64,000 bases of DNA, taken from NCBI RefSeq assembly GCF_020042285.1, contig NZ_CP083388.1, forward strand, positions 2,878,001-2,942,000, in the 5' to 3' direction. Shown one piece after another: positions 34,470 to 43,407 of the stretch. Under the pieces are notes generated by a model. The model saw only the letters and a list, made by a program, of their open reading frames with translations. It made no database searches and was not told the origin of the DNA. The DNA comes from Ferruginibacter albus. GTDB taxonomy: Bacteria > Bacteroidota > Bacteroidia > Chitinophagales > Chitinophagaceae. The position numbers and the translations under genes are program-made. The first letter of the stretch is position 1; every line of letters starts with the position of its first letter.

Positions 34470-35321
34470 CTATCTAGTCCCAGCTACAATGATCTTTTGT
34501 ACTACAGGTATTTTATCACTACCTGTTACCTTAAGTATGTAAATACCTTTTTTAAAAGAAGTATTTATAGATGATATGGTCTGAGTCATCGTACTTGTAT
34601 AAATCATTCTTCCTTGTTGATCATACAAGCTGACAATGGCAGGTAAAACTTCGGGAGGTGTATTAATGGAAATACTACCAGTAAAAGAATTATTAATTAC
34701 TTTAATTACTGATGTTATAGGAGCTTTTACAGAAACTACTGAAGAATATTTTATATCCCCTGCTACATCTACAATTTTTATACGATAGTAAAGCGACGCT
34801 TCCATAAATGATTCGTCTGTATAAGAATATGTTTTTACAGCGGCAGCATTCTTTGCTTTCAATGTGCCAATATCTGTAAAACTGTTGCCATCAATACTTT
34901 TTTGTATAATGTATGAAGTATACCCGGACTCAGAAGAAACATTCCAGTTAAGTATGTTCTTTTCATTGACAGCATTAACAGTGAAATTATTAAGAGTAAC
35001 CGGCAACACAACATTGTATATAATAACACAACCATTTAAAGCATTGGGAACATTAGAAGCAAAGATCAGATCCTGATGACAAGGGATACATACAAAAGCA
35101 GCACCTGAAGGGCCGATAACACCAGAAGAACCTATAGAATCGAGTGGAACTGCAGTAAATATGTTAACAATAACTCCGGGCGGCCAACCTTGTAATAATA
35201 CACCGCATCCACCTGTACAGGTTGGATTTCTTACTTCAATACCTGATGCTCCCGGGGGACATTGCGCTTGAATAGTAGTTATAAAAAAAAGCGCAATAAA
35301 AAAATTCAAAACAAACTTCAT
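34470..35321 (-). CDS. Secreted protein with T9SS type A sorting domain
   Basis: A ~283-residue secreted protein with a signal peptide (~1-20, ATG 35321 chosen over 10 codons upstream). The middle (~20-195) is low in recognisable motifs and has several Cys near the N-terminus (CPPG, CTGGCG). A fibronectin-type beta segment lies at ~105-200. The last ~75 residues match a type A C-terminal sorting domain: ITSVIKVINN, LYDQQGRMIYTS and KKGIYILKVTG, followed by a basic end. It is probably exported through the T9SS and cleaved or anchored at the surface. The target is unknown. Confidence 0.8.
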   Translation of the reverse strand: MKFVLNFFIALFFITTIQAQCPPGASGIEVRNPTCTGGCGVLLQGWPPGVIVNIFTAVPLDSIGSSGVIGPSGAAFVCIPCHQDLIFASNVPNALNGCVIIYNVVLPVTLNNFTVNAVNEKNILNWNVSSESGYTSYIIQKSIDGNSFTDIGTLKAKNAAAVKTYSYTDESFMEASLYYRIKIVDVAGDIKYSSVVSVKAPITSVIKVINNSFTGSISINTPPEVLPAIVSLYDQQGRMIYTSTMTQTISSINTSFKKGIYILKVTGSDKIPVVQKIIVAGTR

Positions 35322-35591
35322 AAAGATATTGTGCGTTTTCAGGGTTCTCAAAGCTACCTTATAATTTTTAAATGAAAGAAAGAATAGTAAAAATTATGTC
35401 GGCAATTTTCAATAAAATATTATAAACTGATTTAAATTATTTTGTTTTAAAATTTGTCTTACCGAAAAAAGGTTATGCGAAGGCGTTAGTAACGATAAAC
35501 TGAAGGTATATTATAAAAAATACATCTTTTAAGTAATTTATATTTATGAAAAAAAATATAAATTATTTGTTACAAGCTATAAAAGATTTTG

Positions 35592-35662
35592 TTACCCGAC
35601 CTGGTTTCGAACCAAGACTATCAGAGTCAGAATCTGATGTACTACCGTTATACTATCGGGCA
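35592..35662 (-). tRNA. tRNA-Gln (anticodon CTG)
   Basis: The minus strand folds into a complete 71-nt cloverleaf. The acceptor stem is TGCCCGA/TCGGGTA, the D-stem GTAT/GTAC, and the anticodon stem TCAGA/TCTGA with loop TTCTGAC. The anticodon is CTG (reads CAG), the T arm is CTTGG-TTCGAAA-CCAGG, and the discriminator base is A. The weak T1-A72 pair is typical of tRNA-Gln. CCA is not encoded. Confidence 0.92.
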
Positions 35663-35725
35663 ATAATGCAACTGCAAAGATAAAATGTTTCTTTACTGAT
35701 GAAAAGAGAAAATAAAATTTTAATG

Positions 35726-36514
35726 CTATACTTCAAATGCTCCTTTCATATAGAACACACACTGGCCGCCGATGGAGACTCTCTCTTCATTTAACTGTTC
35801 GCACCAAAGTTCGCCTCCGCGTTGCGATAATTGAAATGCATGCAGCTTATTTTTATTCAACTTTGCAGACCAATAAGGAATTAATTGAGAATGTGCAGAA
35901 CCCGTAACAGGATCTTCATTTATACCGGCAGATGGAGCAAAGAAGCGGGAAACGAAATCGGCATTACTTCCTTTTGCTGTGATGATAACTTTTTCTCCTG
36001 TTTTTTTTAATGCTGTAAAATCCGGCGTACAATTTTTTACAGCATCTTCATTTTCCAATTCTACTAAAAGATCTCTATTTTTTGAAACGTTTACAATTTT
36101 TACGTTTCCTAATATTTCTGATAGATGAAGAGGATAAGAGCTATACGGTTGTGGTTTCCACGAGGGAAAATCCATTATATACTTGCCGGCATTTTTTGTA
36201 ATAGTTAATAACCCACTTTTAGAACTAAATACGATCTTATCTTTTTTAAAATCCAATAACTCATATAAAACATAGGCAGACGCCAATGTAGCATGCCCAC
36301 ATAAATTAATTTCAATTTCAGGTGTAAACCAACGAATATCGAAATCGGCGTTTTCATTTTGGGAAGGAATAAAGAAAACAGTTTCGGCCAAATTATTTTC
36401 CAACGCCAATTGCTGCATCAACTTATCATCTATCCACTGCTCCAAAGGCACTACAGCCGCAGGATTACCATGAAATAATTTATTTGTAAATGCATCTATT
36501 TGATATAATGTCAT
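35726..36514 (-). CDS. PhzF family isomerase
   Basis: A 262-residue PhzF-fold protein. It starts MTLYQIDAFTNKLFHGNPAAV, with the active-site Glu segment LAETVFF (~43) and the C-terminal half motif AGINEDPVTGSAHSQL (~196-211). PhzF proteins are isomerases that use this Glu. Most members outside phenazine clusters have unknown substrates, and there is no phenazine cluster here. The start overlaps the DUF1648 gene by 35 bp. Confidence 0.9.
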   Translation of the reverse strand: MTLYQIDAFTNKLFHGNPAAVVPLEQWIDDKLMQQLALENNLAETVFFIPSQNENADFDIRWFTPEIEINLCGHATLASAYVLYELLDFKKDKIVFSSKSGLLTITKNAGKYIMDFPSWKPQPYSSYPLHLSEILGNVKIVNVSKNRDLLVELENEDAVKNCTPDFTALKKTGEKVIITAKGSNADFVSRFFAPSAGINEDPVTGSAHSQLIPYWSAKLNKNKLHAFQLSQRGGELWCEQLNEERVSIGGQCVFYMKGAFEV

Positions 36515-37010
36515 TTTGTTGTTTTATATGATTGATTACGAAATAAACAGCAGGAACAAGGGTCACTAAAAGTATAGCCGGCAAAAACCATATGCCTAAT
36601 CCATTGCTTTTCCCGATTGTCATTAAATAAGTTGTTACCTCTATCATACTAAAGATAATAAGTATTATCATTTTAAGGTATCTAAGCATTTTAGTTGAAT
36701 TTGCATACAGCGTCAATGCGTTTTCTTCCGTTACATTTACCGGATAGTTATGCAAATAAGGATACCTGTTTATTATTGTAAGTAGCAGGTAAATGAAAGT
36801 AGCAACAGAAGGTAAAATAAAAATAGATGATCTGCTGCCGTATTCATTTACTTGCCCTGAAGTATTAAAATGTATTGGAATTGTTTGGGGCAAGTTTGAA
36901 AAGACAAAAAAAGGCAAACACCAAATAAAAACCAGCAAGACTATAGCAGCTATTTCAAGTAGTTTATCACGAAGAGTAAGTTCAGCTTTTAAACGTGGTC
37001 TTGTTTTCAT
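36480..37010 (-). CDS. DUF1648 domain membrane protein
   Basis: A 176-residue protein with about four hydrophobic segments. The N-terminal part contains LPQTIPIHFNTSGQVNEYGSRS (in pieces LPQTIPIHF and GQVNEYGSRS, ~38-58), the hallmark of DUF1648 proteins such as the SdpI-related group. The function is unknown, and related proteins act in immunity to a Bacillus toxin. It overlaps the PhzF start by 35 bp and lies 40 bp downstream of the E1 dehydrogenase. Confidence 0.75.
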   Translation of the reverse strand: MKTRPRLKAELTLRDKLLEIAAIVLLVFIWCLPFFVFSNLPQTIPIHFNTSGQVNEYGSRSSIFILPSVATFIYLLLTIINRYPYLHNYPVNVTEENALTLYANSTKMLRYLKMIILIIFSMIEVTTYLMTIGKSNGLGIWFLPAILLVTLVPAVYFVINHIKQQNDIISNRCIYK

Positions 37011-37050
37011 ATTGATAAATTTAAAAGCCGGGCAATATGAATTTCAACAA

Positions 37051-39429
37051 TTACTCACCCATCATTTCTTTTATTACCCTGATTATATCTTCTACATTCG
37101 GTTTACTGAAATAATCTCCATCGCTGCCGTAAGAAGGGCGATGTGCTTTTGAAGTGATTGTACGGGGAGCAACATCCAGCCATTTATAACCATTTTGTTC
37201 TTCCATTACTTTATTGAACATGTATGCTGCTGCACCACCGGGCACGTCTTCATCAACAAAAAGAATGCGATTGGTCTTTTTCAATGAGTCCAGGATAGAG
37301 TGATGGACATCAAATGGCAATAAGGTTTGCACATCTATTATTTCGCAACTGATGTTTAGTTTTTCTAACGCTTCAGCCGCTTCTGCAATGATACGCAATA
37401 CAGAGCCATAGCTTACTATGGTAACATCATTCCCTTCTCTTATTGTTTCAGGAATACCCAACGGCACTGTATATTCCAACAAATTAGAAGGCAGCTTTTC
37501 TTTTAAGCGATAACCGTTCAGGCTCTCTACGATCATCCCCGGATCATTTCCTTTTAATAAACAATTGTATAAGCCAACAGCCTGCACCATATTACGAGGC
37601 ACACATATATACATTCCACGAAGTGCATTAATGATCATTCCCATTGGCGAACCGCTGTGCCAGATACCTTCCAGGCGATGCCCCCGTGTTCTTATTATCA
37701 ATGGCAGACTTTGTTGCCCGATCGTTCTGAAATGTGTTGAGCAAACATCATCACTCAATGTTTGAATGGCGTATAAAACGTAATCCAAATATTGTATTTC
37801 AGCAATAGGTCTTAATCCGCGGAAAGAAGTCCCTATAGCTTTTCCCATTATGGTTAATTCACGAATACCGGTGTCGGATATACGCAGTTCGCCATGTTTT
37901 TTTTGCAGGCCGGCAAAACCCTGGTTCACATCTCCTATCATTCCCAGGTCTTCTCCAAAAGCAATTACTTTTTTATTAGTTGCAAACAGTTCATCAAAAT
38001 AATGATTCAACACTTCGTACCCATTTACAATTATTTCTTCTTCGCCATAAGTAGCTTCAACACCTGCAACACTCACCGTTGCCTTTCCTCCTTCATTGTA
38101 CAATTGCGTATTGAATATATTGGCAAAATCAACCCTCAGCTTTTGATAGTATGCATTTACTTCTGCATAACTTCTATTGTTAGCGGCAATATCCAGAGCG
38201 CTTGCCAATGCCTTCATTACGTCTTTACGCAATGGCTCTCTTATAGCAGTTAACTGACTTATGATTTCTTCCACTCCGGGAGTGTCTGTAACCAATTTAC
38301 TCAAATGAGCAGCAGTTGTCGCCACTAATTCTTTTAGAGGCGCAATATATTTTTCCCAGGCATGTTGCTTTCCTTCCTTCACAAGCATTTTTACTTCTAT
38401 TTCAATTTCGCTAAGCTCATGCTCGTCTGCCAGTTCATTGGAAAGTATCCATTCCCGCATCTTTTTATTACAATCCCATTCTCTTTCCCAGGCAAGACGC
38501 TCAGGTGTTTTATAGCGTTCATGGCTACCCGAAGTAGAGTGCCCTTGCGGTTGCGTTAATTCTTCAATATGAAAAACAGCCGGTGTATGTGTATCCCTTA
38601 TTTTCTGAATGGCAGTGTCCAATACTTCGCACATTCCTGCATAATCCCAACCTTTCAACTTATAAATATCGATTCCATTCGTACCGGGTTCTTTTTGCAA
38701 CCCCTGTAAAGCGTCAGATATAGAACCTTTGGTAGTTTGATATTTTACCGGAACAGAAATACCATATCCATCGTCCCAAACAAAAACAGCCAATGGTATC
38801 TGCATTACACCTGCAGCATTTACGGCTTCCCAAAAATGCCCTTCACTGGTGGAAGCATCGCCAATGGTACAAAAACAAATTTCATTTCCATTATTGCTTA
38901 AATGTGTCAGGTCTTTCAACTCAGGAATGTTCCTGAATAATTTAGAAGCGTAAGCCAATCCTGCTGCTCTCGGCATTTGCGATGCAGTAGGCGCCATATC
39001 ACTGGTAATATTCTTTCTATTTACCAGGTCAAGCCATTCGCCATTTTCATTATGTATACGGGAAGCAAAATGGGCATTCATTTGCCTGCCTCCGCTGAAC
39101 GGCTCGTGTTCTATATCAGGATCTGAAAATAATTGAGAAAAATATTGTTCAGGAGTAACAAGATTGCTGGCAAACATAAAAGTTTGATCTCGGTAATAAC
39201 CTGCACGATAATCGCCGGGCTTAAAGAACTTGGCCATTGCTACCTGTGGCACTTCTTTCCCATCACCAAAAATCCCAAACTTGGCTTTACCGGTTAACAC
39301 TTCTTTACGTCCCAGCAAGCTTACCTCACGGCTTATGCATGCATAACGATAATCTGTCAACACTTCCTTTTTGAAGCTTTCAAATGAAAGCTCCTGCAAA
39401 GAGACATTTCCGGTATGAACTGTATCCAT
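37051..39429 (-). CDS. Fused alpha/beta E1 2-oxoacid dehydrogenase
   Basis: A 792-residue protein joining the alpha and beta chains of a thiamine-diphosphate E1 dehydrogenase, most likely branched-chain 2-oxoacid type. The alpha part (~1-340) shows the ThDP motif GDASTSEGHFWEA and RYKTPERLAWERE. The beta part (~450-792) shows GEDLGMIGDVNQGF and the C-terminal VDEDVPGGAA segment. Fusion of the two chains is common in Bacteroidota. The E2 and E3 subunits are not in the window. The 2-oxoisovalerate specificity is inferred. Confidence 0.88.
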   Translation of the reverse strand: MDTVHTGNVSLQELSFESFKKEVLTDYRYACISREVSLLGRKEVLTGKAKFGIFGDGKEVPQVAMAKFFKPGDYRAGYYRDQTFMFASNLVTPEQYFSQLFSDPDIEHEPFSGGRQMNAHFASRIHNENGEWLDLVNRKNITSDMAPTASQMPRAAGLAYASKLFRNIPELKDLTHLSNNGNEICFCTIGDASTSEGHFWEAVNAAGVMQIPLAVFVWDDGYGISVPVKYQTTKGSISDALQGLQKEPGTNGIDIYKLKGWDYAGMCEVLDTAIQKIRDTHTPAVFHIEELTQPQGHSTSGSHERYKTPERLAWEREWDCNKKMREWILSNELADEHELSEIEIEVKMLVKEGKQHAWEKYIAPLKELVATTAAHLSKLVTDTPGVEEIISQLTAIREPLRKDVMKALASALDIAANNRSYAEVNAYYQKLRVDFANIFNTQLYNEGGKATVSVAGVEATYGEEEIIVNGYEVLNHYFDELFATNKKVIAFGEDLGMIGDVNQGFAGLQKKHGELRISDTGIRELTIMGKAIGTSFRGLRPIAEIQYLDYVLYAIQTLSDDVCSTHFRTIGQQSLPLIIRTRGHRLEGIWHSGSPMGMIINALRGMYICVPRNMVQAVGLYNCLLKGNDPGMIVESLNGYRLKEKLPSNLLEYTVPLGIPETIREGNDVTIVSYGSVLRIIAEAAEALEKLNISCEIIDVQTLLPFDVHHSILDSLKKTNRILFVDEDVPGGAAAYMFNKVMEEQNGYKWLDVAPRTITSKAHRPSYGSDGDYFSKPNVEDIIRVIKEMMGE

Positions 39430-39881
39430 ATAACAAATGTAAAATAACTATTCCTGATTGTGCGAACAAGATACAAGGTTTTATGCTTTTTTGTGTCTTT
39501 CGTTTTTGATAATATATGTTGCGAAAGCTCCGCCATTAATAATAAAATTAATGTGGCAGATACTTCCAGAGATGTGCTAACCTTAACTAAGGCCAAATTC
39601 GATTTTAGGAAAATTCAATAAGGCAAACCTGGAATAAAATTTAGGGCTATTTATAATGGCTTTCTCGCTGCTTTTTTCACTAAAAACATTTAAAATTGTA
39701 TATAATGATAACAGGAAAATTCTTGCGAGACAATGTGAAGAAGACAATTAGCGTCTACTAACCATTTTCAATAAAACAGGCTGGCTGTTTAAACCATTTT
39801 AATGACACGCTGTCTTATTCGCCATTATTTGTTAATAAATTGATAAGCAAGTACAATTTACGATGATTTACGTCGTTTTTG
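39430..39881. other. 450-bp gap with no gene
   Basis: I see no coding signal that looks real. The stretch is AT-rich, with a bulged hairpin near 39540-39565 (GCCATTAAT against ATTAATGTGGC) and a short AAACAG/CTGTTT stem near 39780. Its right end carries the promoter for the DUF1573 gene. Confidence 0.6.
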
Positions 39882-39889
39882 TATCTTTG
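39882..39889 (+). promoter_or_regulatory. Candidate -7 element for the first DUF1573 gene
   Basis: TATCTTTG matches TAnnTTTG exactly, 30 bp upstream of the ATG at 39920. A TTTA at 39857-39860 could be a -33 element. The position rules out a start 19 codons further upstream. Confidence 0.45.
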
Positions 39890-39919
39890 GAATTATATTT
39901 GAAAATTGCCGGAATTATT

Positions 39920-40381
39920 ATGAAAAAACTGTTTTTCCTTTTTAGTATAGCTTTAATTTCGTTTTCGTCCTATGCCCAAACGGCAACTTCGGGGCAAACG
40001 ATCTTAACGGGAGTTAAAACCGGCGATATATTAGATCTTAAAGAAACAGAATTTGATTTTGGAAAAATACCTCAAGGCAAGCCTGTAACACATATTTTTC
40101 ATGTTGCAAATACAGGAAAGGATTCTTTAAAAATTGCCAACGTTCAGGCAAGCTGCGGATGCACTACACCTGAATGGGATAGAGACAAGGTAGTTGCCCC
40201 GGGAGAAGGTACCGATATCACTGTAGGATATAATGCAGCGAATGATGGCCCTTTTACAAAATTCATTACGATCACTTATAATGATAATAAAACAAAACAG
40301 ATCACTATTAAAGGCGAAGTATGGAAAACTCCTACCAGTTCTGCTCCTGCAAATAATGATCTGGATAATTTAAAAGATTAA
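39920..40381 (+). CDS. Exported DUF1573 protein
   Basis: A ~153-residue protein with a signal peptide (MKKLFFLFSIALISFSSYAQ) and one DUF1573 beta-sandwich (~35-130). The repeating motif FDFGKIPQGKPVTHIFHVANTGKDSL and the ASCGCTTPEWDRD site with the CGC pair are typical. DUF1573 is an immunoglobulin-like fold of periplasmic or surface proteins in Bacteroidota. Its role is unknown. A second DUF1573 gene follows 28 bp downstream on the same strand, so the two form a probable operon. Confidence 0.85.
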   Translation: MKKLFFLFSIALISFSSYAQTATSGQTILTGVKTGDILDLKETEFDFGKIPQGKPVTHIFHVANTGKDSLKIANVQASCGCTTPEWDRDKVVAPGEGTDITVGYNAANDGPFTKFITITYNDNKTKQITIKGEVWKTPTSSAPANNDLDNLKD

Positions 40382-40409
40382 TAACTTTACAAAAATTTAA
40401 AAACCTAAC

Positions 40410-40958
40410 ATGAAAAAATTATTTTTCTCAGCAATTTTTTTAGCGGCAACAACAACTACCATATTTGCACAACAGGCAAAGAAAATATCGGATGTGGCAA
40501 GATTTCAATCGGACACAGTTATTCTTGGCAATATTAAACAAGGTAACCCTACTAAAGGTACTTTTAATGTAACAAATATCAGCCCTAGTCCATTGATCAT
40601 TGAACAAGCTAATCCAACTTGCGGATGTACTATTTCTGATTATACAAAAGAACCTATTGCTCCGGGTAAGAACGGTGTTATCAATGCTACTTACAATGCA
40701 GCGAACGTAGGTCATTTTGAAAAACACTTAACAGTAAAATTTGCAGGTGTTGAGGAAATGAAAACCATTACTTTAAAAGGTGATGTTTTAGTTGCTGCAG
40801 ATTACGATAAATGGAAAGCTGAACAGGATTCAATTCAAGCAGCTAATGCAGCTGCCGCAGCTAATGCAGCTGCCGCAGCTAAAAAGCCTGCTAAAAAAGC
40901 GAGCAAAAAGTCAGCGAAAGCAACCACCAGCAATGCTTCTCCTGCTAATAAAAATTAA
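40410..40958 (+). CDS. Exported DUF1573 protein with Ala/Lys-rich tail
   Basis: A 182-residue paralogue of the preceding gene, with a signal peptide (~1-20) and DUF1573 domain (~28-130, motif NPTCGCTISDYTKEP). It has an added C-terminal ~45-residue tail rich in Ala then Lys, containing a short repeat (AANAAAA). The tail is encoded by an 18-bp tandem repeat. The basic tail could contact acidic polymers, which is a guess. A strong terminator follows 22 bp after the stop. Confidence 0.85.
   Translation: MKKLFFSAIFLAATTTTIFAQQAKKISDVARFQSDTVILGNIKQGNPTKGTFNVTNISPSPLIIEQANPTCGCTISDYTKEPIAPGKNGVINATYNAANVGHFEKHLTVKFAGVEEMKTITLKGDVLVAADYDKWKAEQDSIQAANAAAAANAAAAAKKPAKKASKKSAKATTSNASPANKN
40839..40880 (+). 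repeat. 18-bp tandem repeat inside DUF1573 gene
   Basis: GCAGCTAATGCAGCTGCC occurs twice in perfect tandem (40839-40856, 40857-40874) plus 6 more bases. It encodes Ala-Ala-Asn-Ala-Ala-Ala units. The number of units could vary between strains. Confidence 0.85.
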
Positions 40959-40978
40959 TTTTTTTTCTTCTTAATACA

Positions 40979-41014
40979 AAGCCTCCGTTGATAAAATTAA
41001 CGGAGGCTTTTTTA
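40979..41014 (+). terminator. Rho-independent terminator after DUF1573 pair
   Basis: GCCTCCGTT (40981-40989) and AACGGAGGC (40999-41007) form a perfect 9-bp stem, followed by TTTTTTTA. It ends the DUF1573 operon and may also serve the convergent lipoprotein gene at 41031. Confidence 0.9.
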
Positions 41015-41030
41015 TTTAGAGGTTAAATAA

Positions 41031-41447
41031 TTATTTCACGGATGCGCTAATAATTTTTAATCCAACACTATCTGTATCTTTTGCAACGTATTGCTTGGTT
41101 TTGAATTTTACTGTATTCCCCGGCGGCACCTCCTGGTAAATAGTTTGATTATCTTTTTCTAAAAGGGTACCTGTTTTGCTGTAATAGGATAATTCCAGTT
41201 GTACATCTTTATACACGCAAACGGTGGCTGTGTTTGTAATAGCACCCTTGATAACAGTTTGGCCTATTAGGTTGTGTTTGTTTTCTCCACTTATTGATAG
41301 AAACAATAAAGGGTTTTTCTTTTCCTTTTCTTCCAGTGTTTCTTTTATTTGCTCATAGTTCTGCTTTTCTTCAGCCTCATTCGCTTTTTTACTATGGCAG
41401 GAAAATAACAATAAAGATGAAACAGAAAGTATTGCCAGGATTTTCAT
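41031..41447 (-). CDS. Putative lipoprotein of unknown function
   Basis: A ~138-residue protein with a lipoprotein signal (MKILAILSVSSLLLFSC, Cys at ~17). The mature part starts with a charged KKANEAEEKQNYEQIKE stretch and then a beta-rich domain (~45-138). The start is the ATG at 41447 rather than 30 codons upstream, because the longer version would hide the signal. It lies downstream of anmK on the same strand, with a gap of about 70 bp. No family is recognised. Confidence 0.65.
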   Translation of the reverse strand: MKILAILSVSSLLLFSCHSKKANEAEEKQNYEQIKETLEEKEKKNPLLFLSISGENKHNLIGQTVIKGAITNTATVCVYKDVQLELSYYSKTGTLLEKDNQTIYQEVPPGNTVKFKTKQYVAKDTDSVGLKIISASVK

Positions 41448-41515
41448 GCTATTAATTTTAATCGCAATAAAAACATTTTTACTTAAACAGTTTGTTAAAT
41501 GAACCAGTTGTTTAA

Positions 41516-42586
41516 TTAATTGTCTGACCCTAACCACAAAGCACCTCCACTACTTGCCCTCGTTGCTCCTGTTACAGACGTCATAACATTCACTTCTTCC
41601 CTCCAACGCAAAGCGCCGATCAACGCCATGATCAAGGCTTCCTTGTATTCGATCAATTTATTATCAGGAACTACTATTTCAATACCCGGCAAAAGAGCTT
41701 TTAAACGATCAATTAAAAAGCTGTTATAGGCGCCTCCGCCGGTCACTAATAGTTTTGATGAATTATTTTTTAAATGCTGGCTTAACTGTACACAGATATG
41801 TTCTGTGTAAGTACGTATAGCATCTTTTGTAGCAATGTGATGCTTTTTTATCAATGGCATTATTTCATTTATACCAAAACTATTATCCAATGATTTGGGA
41901 TATGGTTTACTATAATATTCCAGATTGTTTAACTGCTTTAGTAATTCTTCATTCAAATTTCCCGAAGCAGCGATCATTCCTTCCTTATCAAATTCTACAT
42001 TCAATTCTGCCGCTAATGAATTCAACACCCTGTTCGCAGGACAAACATCGTATGCTACATGACCATCTTCTTTAAAAAAAGAAATATTTGCAATTCCCCC
42101 AATATTTAAAAAGCTGTCATAGCCTTTAAATAGTAATTTATGCCCAATCGGGACTATAGGCGCTCCTTGTCCGCCTAATGCCACATCCATTGAACGCAGG
42201 TCACTAACTACCGGCAAATTTGTTGCTGCAGCAATAGCAGCACCACATCCAATTTGCGCTGTCATTTTCTGTAAAGGCAAATGAAAAACGGTATGCCCGT
42301 GAGATGCTACCAGATCTACTTTATGATGCAGGTTGTTTTTTTCAATGAAGTCATTCACTTTATTACCGATAAAATGCCCATAACGGGTGTGCAATAATTG
42401 ATATTCCAATGCCGAAACATTTACTGCATTACTTAAATTATTTTTCCAATCACGTGTATATGAATAACAGTCAGCCGCAATTATTTCATATCCCCATTTA
42501 CCGCCGGTTTCCTGTAAATGCACATAAGCAATATCCAAACCATCCAGTGAACTGCCACTCATGATACCCACAACTTTATATAACAT
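41516..42586 (-). CDS. anmK: Anhydro-N-acetylmuramic acid kinase
   Basis: A 356-residue sugar kinase that phosphorylates and opens 1,6-anhydro-MurNAc, a peptidoglycan recycling step. The N-terminal GIMSGSSLDGLDIAY (~7-21) is diagnostic, with the LVASHGHTVFH segment (~92) and INIGGIANISFF-like nucleotide region (LNIGGIANIS, ~155). The VTGGGAYN motif (~280) is present. The length is normal. It is divergent from upp. Confidence 0.95.
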   Translation of the reverse strand: MLYKVVGIMSGSSLDGLDIAYVHLQETGGKWGYEIIAADCYSYTRDWKNNLSNAVNVSALEYQLLHTRYGHFIGNKVNDFIEKNNLHHKVDLVASHGHTVFHLPLQKMTAQIGCGAAIAAATNLPVVSDLRSMDVALGGQGAPIVPIGHKLLFKGYDSFLNIGGIANISFFKEDGHVAYDVCPANRVLNSLAAELNVEFDKEGMIAASGNLNEELLKQLNNLEYYSKPYPKSLDNSFGINEIMPLIKKHHIATKDAIRTYTEHICVQLSQHLKNNSSKLLVTGGGAYNSFLIDRLKALLPGIEIVVPDNKLIEYKEALIMALIGALRWREEVNVMTSVTGATRASSGGALWLGSDN

Positions 42587-42616
42587 AATAAATTTCAGAT
42601 TTTAACCCGCAAAATA

Positions 42617-42624
42617 TAGATTTG
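42617..42624 (+). promoter_or_regulatory. Candidate -7 element for upp
   Basis: TAGATTTG matches TAnnTTTG exactly, 29 bp before the upp ATG, in the 67-bp divergent gap with anmK. Confidence 0.45.
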
Positions 42625-42653
42625 TAACTCAAGCGGCAAAACTACAAACTAAT

Positions 42654-43304
42654 ATGGTCATCAATCTCAGTAAAGAATTCTCGTTGGTAAGCACATGGGT
42701 GGCAGAGTTACGGGATACCGAAATTCAAAAAGACATGATGCGTTTCCGCAGAAACCTCGAACGCATTAGCGAGGTTGCCGCATATGAGATAAGCAAAAAG
42801 TTAGAATGGAAAGAAATTGACGTAACTACTCCTTTAGGAACATCCACCACAAAAATATTAAAGCAACAGCCGGTAGTTGCAAGTATATTAAGGGCTGGTA
42901 TTCCTATGCACAATGGTTTGCTTAATTATTTTGATAAAGCAGAAAGCGCTTTTATAGCTGCATATCGGAAACACAGTCCCGATGGCTCTTTTCAAATTAG
43001 CCTGGAATATATGAGTTGCCCTGAACTGGAGGGAAAAGTGGTGATCATTAGTGATCCTATGATTGCTACAGGTTCATCATTGGTAAAAACTATTCAATTC
43101 TTAAAACAGGAAGGTGATATAAAAGAACTGCATATTATCTGTGCTATTGCCTGTACTGTGGGTATAGAATATGTATTAAGGGAATTACCAAAAGCGATCA
43201 TTTGGTGCGGAGATATTGATGATGAATTGACTGCCAAAGGATACATTGTTCCCGGGTTGGGCGATGCCGGTGATCTTGCTTTTGGACCAAAACTGCAAAG
43301 CTAA
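42654..43304 (+). CDS. upp: Uracil phosphoribosyltransferase
   Basis: A 216-residue pyrimidine-salvage enzyme that makes UMP from uracil and PRPP. The PRPP-binding loop IISDPMIATGSSLVKTI (~124-140), the LRAGIPMHNGLL segment (~78), and the C-terminal uracil site GYIVPGLGDAGDLAFG are intact. It has its own candidate promoter and is followed 103 bp later by the PorP/SprF gene. Confidence 0.95.
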   Translation: MVINLSKEFSLVSTWVAELRDTEIQKDMMRFRRNLERISEVAAYEISKKLEWKEIDVTTPLGTSTTKILKQQPVVASILRAGIPMHNGLLNYFDKAESAFIAAYRKHSPDGSFQISLEYMSCPELEGKVVIISDPMIATGSSLVKTIQFLKQEGDIKELHIICAIACTVGIEYVLRELPKAIIWCGDIDDELTAKGYIVPGLGDAGDLAFGPKLQS

Positions 43305-43407
43305 CAAGCGTGTGAAATTTTATGATCGTAAAATATCAAGAGTTTAACACACAAAATGTAACATTTTGCTGCAATACCTTATCTTTATTGCCGAATAACT
43401 ATTGTAA

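Noticed and set aside
39357..39596. 79-codon minus-strand frame overlapping the E1 dehydrogenase start.
   Set aside because: It overlaps the real gene's N-terminus and has no signal, family motif or promoter.
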